DNA of 64,000 nt from Coleofasciculus sp040219735 (GTDB lineage Bacteria > Cyanobacteriota > Cyanobacteriia > Cyanobacteriales > Coleofasciculaceae), in assembly GCA_040219735.1 (NCBI GenBank), contig JAVJRX010000116.1. One strand, written 5' to 3'. Made by a program: the position numbers and the translations under genes. Under the pieces are notes generated by a model, which searched no databases, had not been told where the DNA came from, and saw nothing but the letters and a program-made list of their open reading frames with translations. Below are positions 61,199-64,000 of the stretch, piece by piece (positions within the stretch are counted from its first letter, which is position 1; each line of letters starts with the position of its first letter).

Positions 61199-63127
61199 CT
61201 AATCCCCAATTTCCGCCAATTCCAACCAACGTTCTGTTGCTGTATCAATTGTCTGAGTCAAGGTTGCTAATTTCTGATAAAGTTCCTGAACCTGATTAAC
61301 TTTACCAGGAGACGCATTATACAGCGCTTTCTCCACCTCCGCCTTCTGAGCTTCTAGTTGGGGAATCTTTTCTTCTAATTCTTCAAACTCGCGTTGTTCC
61401 CAATTAGAAAGCCGACGTGGTTTCCCCTTACCAGATGATTGAGTCTTCCGCGTTGCTCCATTATACTCTTCTGATTTCTGTTGAATTTTAGCACGTTCTT
61501 CAGCCGCTGCCGCTGCTTCCGCTTCTTTATAATCAATATACACAGAATAGTTACCCGGATACTGACGCAGAATCCCGCCTGACTCTAAGGCAAAGATTTT
61601 GTTGACGGTACGATCTAAGAAATAGCGATCGTGAGACACCACAATCACACAACCATTGAAATTTTCTAGATAATCTTCCAACACCGAAAGCGTTCGCACA
61701 TCTAAATCATTGGTCGGTTCATCCAGAATCAGCACATTAGGAGCACTCATTAATACTCGTAACAAAAATAGGCGGCGCTTTTCTCCTCCAGAAAGTTTAT
61801 AAATAGGAATGTATTGTTGATCCGGTGGAAACAGAAAACGCTCTAACATTTGCGAGGCAGTAATCAGTGTTCCATCCCCCGCTTTCACATATTCTGCTAC
61901 TTCTTTTAGATAATCAATTACCCGCTGATTTTCCTGGATTGCCGCCAATAAATCATCAGAATGCTGGTCAAAATAGCCGAAGTGAATCGTTGCCCCAATA
62001 TCAACCTCACCCGAATCCGGTTCAATCCGTCCTGTGATAATATCCATTAACGTTGATTTGCCACTGCCATTTTCGCCAATAATACCAACGCGATCATCAG
62101 GGCTAAATTCGTAGGTAAAGTCTTTGATTAAAATCCGATCGCCATACCCCTTAGAGACATTCTCTAACTCAATTACTTTATTGCCAATCCGGCGACTCGC
62201 TGTCGAAATATCGACCTTGCCTTGAGCCTGTTTAAACTCTTGATCCTGCATCTGATGGATGCGATCAATTCGCGCTTTCTGCTTGGTACTTCGAGCTTTG
62301 GGTCCTCGTTTGAGCCATTCCAACTCTCGCCGCAATACGCCCTGATGTTTACGTTCTTGACTCGCGGCGGCTTCTTCGGCGAGAGCTTTTTTCTCTAAGT
62401 AGTAGGCATAGTTGCCATTGTAGGTATAGATGTCACCTCGGTCAATTTCAATAATCCGATTAGTGACTTGATCCAAAAAATAGCGATCGTGGGTAATTAA
62501 TAGAATCGCCCCCGGATAGGATTTCAAATACCCCTGTAACCATTCCACAGACATGGCATCTAAATGGTTGGTGGGTTCATCCATCAATAACACATCGGGT
62601 TCTGATAGTAATGCTGTCGCCAAAGCAATGCGCTTACGGTAACCTCCGGATAAATTGGCAATTGGCGTGTCAAAGTCTTGAATTCCTAGCTTGGTGAGGA
62701 TGACTTTGGCACTGGTTTCTAAATCCCAAGCGCCTAGAGTTTCGATGCGCTGCGTCACCTGAGATAAACGCGCCATGACTTGTTTATCGTCTGAATTTCG
62801 TGCCAATTTGTGGGATAATTCCTCATAATCCCGGATTAGTCTCATCTGTTCGCCACTATCGGCAAAGATCTGTTCTAATACGGTGCGGTTTTCATCTAAG
62901 TCAGGTTGTTGGGGTAAGTAGGCAATTCTCGCGCCGGGATTGACAATAAATTGACCGCCATCAATGGATTCGAGTCCAGCAATCATTTTTAATAGAGTAG
63001 ATTTGCCCGAGCCATTGGTACCGATTAAGCCGACTTTATCGGTAACATCGAGGCTAAAGCTGGCATCTTTGAGGATTTCTTTAATGCCAAAATCTTTTTT
63101 AACGGATTGCAGCGTGAAGACACTCAT
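61199..63127 (-). CDS. ABC-F family ATPase (Uup/EttA-like)
   Basis: 642 residues with two ATPase domains and no membrane segments. Domain 1: GTNGSGKSTLLKMIAG, LSGGYRKRIALATAL and DEPTNHLD. Linker: SQERKHQGVLRRELEWLKRG and KARSTKQKARIDRI, the P-site tRNA interaction motif region. Domain 2: GENGSGKSTLMDIITG, LSGGEKRRLFLLRVLM and DEPTNDLD. A C-terminal coiled coil (EEKIPQLEAQKAEVEKALYN) marks the Uup type. ABC-F proteins act on ribosomes, or, for Uup, in DNA transposition and 50S assembly. The ATG at 63127 is in a good context. Confidence 0.93.
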   Translation of the reverse strand: MSVFTLQSVKKDFGIKEILKDASFSLDVTDKVGLIGTNGSGKSTLLKMIAGLESIDGGQFIVNPGARIAYLPQQPDLDENRTVLEQIFADSGEQMRLIRDYEELSHKLARNSDDKQVMARLSQVTQRIETLGAWDLETSAKVILTKLGIQDFDTPIANLSGGYRKRIALATALLSEPDVLLMDEPTNHLDAMSVEWLQGYLKSYPGAILLITHDRYFLDQVTNRIIEIDRGDIYTYNGNYAYYLEKKALAEEAAASQERKHQGVLRRELEWLKRGPKARSTKQKARIDRIHQMQDQEFKQAQGKVDISTASRRIGNKVIELENVSKGYGDRILIKDFTYEFSPDDRVGIIGENGSGKSTLMDIITGRIEPDSGEVDIGATIHFGYFDQHSDDLLAAIQENQRVIDYLKEVAEYVKAGDGTLITASQMLERFLFPPDQQYIPIYKLSGGEKRRLFLLRVLMSAPNVLILDEPTNDLDVRTLSVLEDYLENFNGCVIVVSHDRYFLDRTVNKIFALESGGILRQYPGNYSVYIDYKEAEAAAAAEERAKIQQKSEEYNGATRKTQSSGKGKPRRLSNWEQREFEELEEKIPQLEAQKAEVEKALYNASPGKVNQVQELYQKLATLTQTIDTATERWLELAEIGD

Positions 63128-63188
63128 TAGGGTTTTAAATTGATCCTATGTCTAAATTTGTCCTGTTTATAGTGTTTCCCATAAGGAT

Positions 63189-63271
63189 GAGGTACTTATG
63201 TGAGGGCGCAAGGATGGTGCCCCGGAGAGCGCCCCTTATCTGGGTGTACCATCAGCACTTAGGAACCGCTA
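63189..63271. repeat. Repeat family E, copy 2
   Basis: GAGGTACTTATGTGAGGGCG ... GCGCCCCTTATCTGGGTGTA ... CAGCACTTAGGAACCGCT, an expanded copy of 58928-58998. It occupies the spacer upstream of the ABC-F gene; the rest of 63272-63517 shows only a degenerate family A palindrome near 63505-63525. Confidence 0.72.
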
Positions 63272-63517
63272 GATTGATTGATGGGAAAACAGTTTGTGCT
63301 TCTCTACACGTCATCTTCTGTTGTATCGTTCGTCTATCATACCTGTAGTTATTGGGACAAAAACCTTACTCTTGTATTCTTTTACCCTTTTACCCTTTCC
63401 CCACTATACACAACCGATGCTACCGGAGTTGATATTATCCCTCATTTTCACGCTAGCACGTTCACATTAAATTCGCGATCGCCACATCTCCCCTCCCCTG
63501 CTTCGAGATGTAGCAGG

Positions 63518-63766
63518 CTACGTCTGCTTCCCGATTCTGCTGCACTCGGTTTGCGTTACCTGATGACGATAGCTGAATAGTTTTTCGAGTTGCGCGTCTA
63601 CCCACCAACCCAGTAGCATCTCGACTAGCCATCCTCCCAGTAATCCATATTTAATTGTATCGGTTAAGCGGGTTTTGCCTGATTCTTGAGTAAATTGGTG
63701 GCGATGAACCCAATACGCCATCGGTCCTTCGTGCTGTTTATCGGTAAAGATGCGATCGCGATCGCA
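63518..63766 (-). pseudogene. 3' part of an SRPBCC (START-like) gene
   Basis: Encodes RIFTDKQHEGPMAYWVHRHQ then FTQESGKTRLTDTIKYGLLG and GWWVDAQLEKLFSYRH, the last third of SRPBCC ligand-binding proteins (WxHxHxF...GxTxLxDxIxY...LxxLFxYRHxxT). The N-terminal two-thirds are missing: upstream (63767 onward) the sequence changes to hairpins and the start of a TnpB gene. Probably cut by that insertion element. The ATG at 63721 would give only 67 residues. Confidence 0.75.
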
Positions 63767-63810
63767 TTCTATCGAGAAGTAGGGGTTTGGGGGAGCTATA
63801 GAACCCCCAA

Positions 63811-63846
63811 GTAAAAAGCGGGTACTCTTCGGTACTCGCTTTTTAC
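63811..63846. repeat. Hairpin upstream of tnpB
   Basis: Perfect 10-bp arms GTAAAAAGCG / CGCTTTTTAC around GGTACTCTTCGGTACT, which itself pairs GTAC/GTAC over a tight TCTTCG loop. Could be the left-end structure of the IS element or a terminator for a gene reading towards it. Confidence 0.65.
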
Positions 63847-63895
63847 AATCCCTGGTGTTCTATGTTAAAATTAACGACATAGATTTAATCCCGCC

Positions 63896-64000
63896 ATGCT
63901 AGTATTCGAGGCAAAATTACGAGGAACAGACGTGCAGTACGCGATCTTGGATGAGATGATTCGTACTGCTCGTTTTGTTAGGAATTCGTGCCTCAGATAC
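63896..64000 (+). mobile_element. tnpB: Start of a TnpB (IS605/IS1341-type) gene, cut by window end
   Basis: First 35 codons: MLVFEAKLRGTDVQYAILDE then MIRTARFVRNSCLRY. This matches the conserved N-terminus of cyanobacterial TnpB/OrfB (KLxGTxxQYxxLDExIRTAxFVRNxCxRYW). TnpB is an RNA-guided DNA endonuclease carried by IS200/IS605 elements. No tnpA is seen upstream, so this is either an IS1341-type element or the rest lies beyond the window. Confidence 0.85.

Overview
The window is chromosomal DNA from a cyanobacterium, probably a filamentous, repeat-rich, non-heterocystous type (the narrower placement is my inference). Evidence for this is the high density of the HIP1 octamer GCGATCGC on both strands, a Psb28-2 type photosystem II factor, a ligand-deficient flavodiiron protein of the Flv1 type, multi-GAF hybrid kinases, WD40 proteins, a Uma2 nuclease, and many short palindromic or MITE-like repeats between genes.

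Layout. 0-7 kb is core: an RNA methyltransferase, tRNA-Leu(CAG), murA, then psb28-2 with a TIGR01777 epimerase, and secA. 7-19 kb is the most unusual part. Four minus-strand genes (urc1, urc4, upp and a ureidoglycolate-lyase-like gene) look like a uracil-degradation (URC/urg) locus. It has been broken up by accessory pieces: two AT-rich membrane acyltransferases, an XRE regulator, a tandem pair of ribbon-helix-helix genes that both seem to need a -1 frameshift, a higBA toxin-antitoxin pair, a tRNA 3'-end fragment and several repeats. A 128-bp duplication of the upp 3' end marks where one acyltransferase came to lie between upp and the lyase gene.

19-39 kb is dominated by signalling and envelope genes: a WD40 protein, a CPBP protease, a double histidine phosphatase, a Uma2 nuclease, a giant CBS/PAS/GAF hybrid kinase with two cyanobacteriochrome-like GAF domains, a VWA protein, three co-oriented exported proteins ending in an outer-membrane barrel, an HTH-GAF protein, a lipoprotein and a HisKA_2 kinase. 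39-51.7 kb holds mgtE, two genes sharing one membrane/coiled-coil module (one with WD40 blades), a PhzF protein, an Rpn nuclease, an AIPR-family candidate defence protein, a PsiE-like protein, flv1 and an orphan DppC-type permease. 51.8-64 kb holds a 1431-residue G8/beta-helix/PKD/PA14 protein, a zinc-ribbon Ser/Thr kinase, a GH15 enzyme, an ABC-F ATPase, two broken genes (cold-shock domain and SRPBCC) and the start of a TnpB gene running off the end.

The most promising leads are the paired RHH genes with an identical slip site and the interrupted uracil-catabolic locus. No CRISPR array, rRNA or prophage was seen. All family calls come from reading the sequence; no database search was possible.
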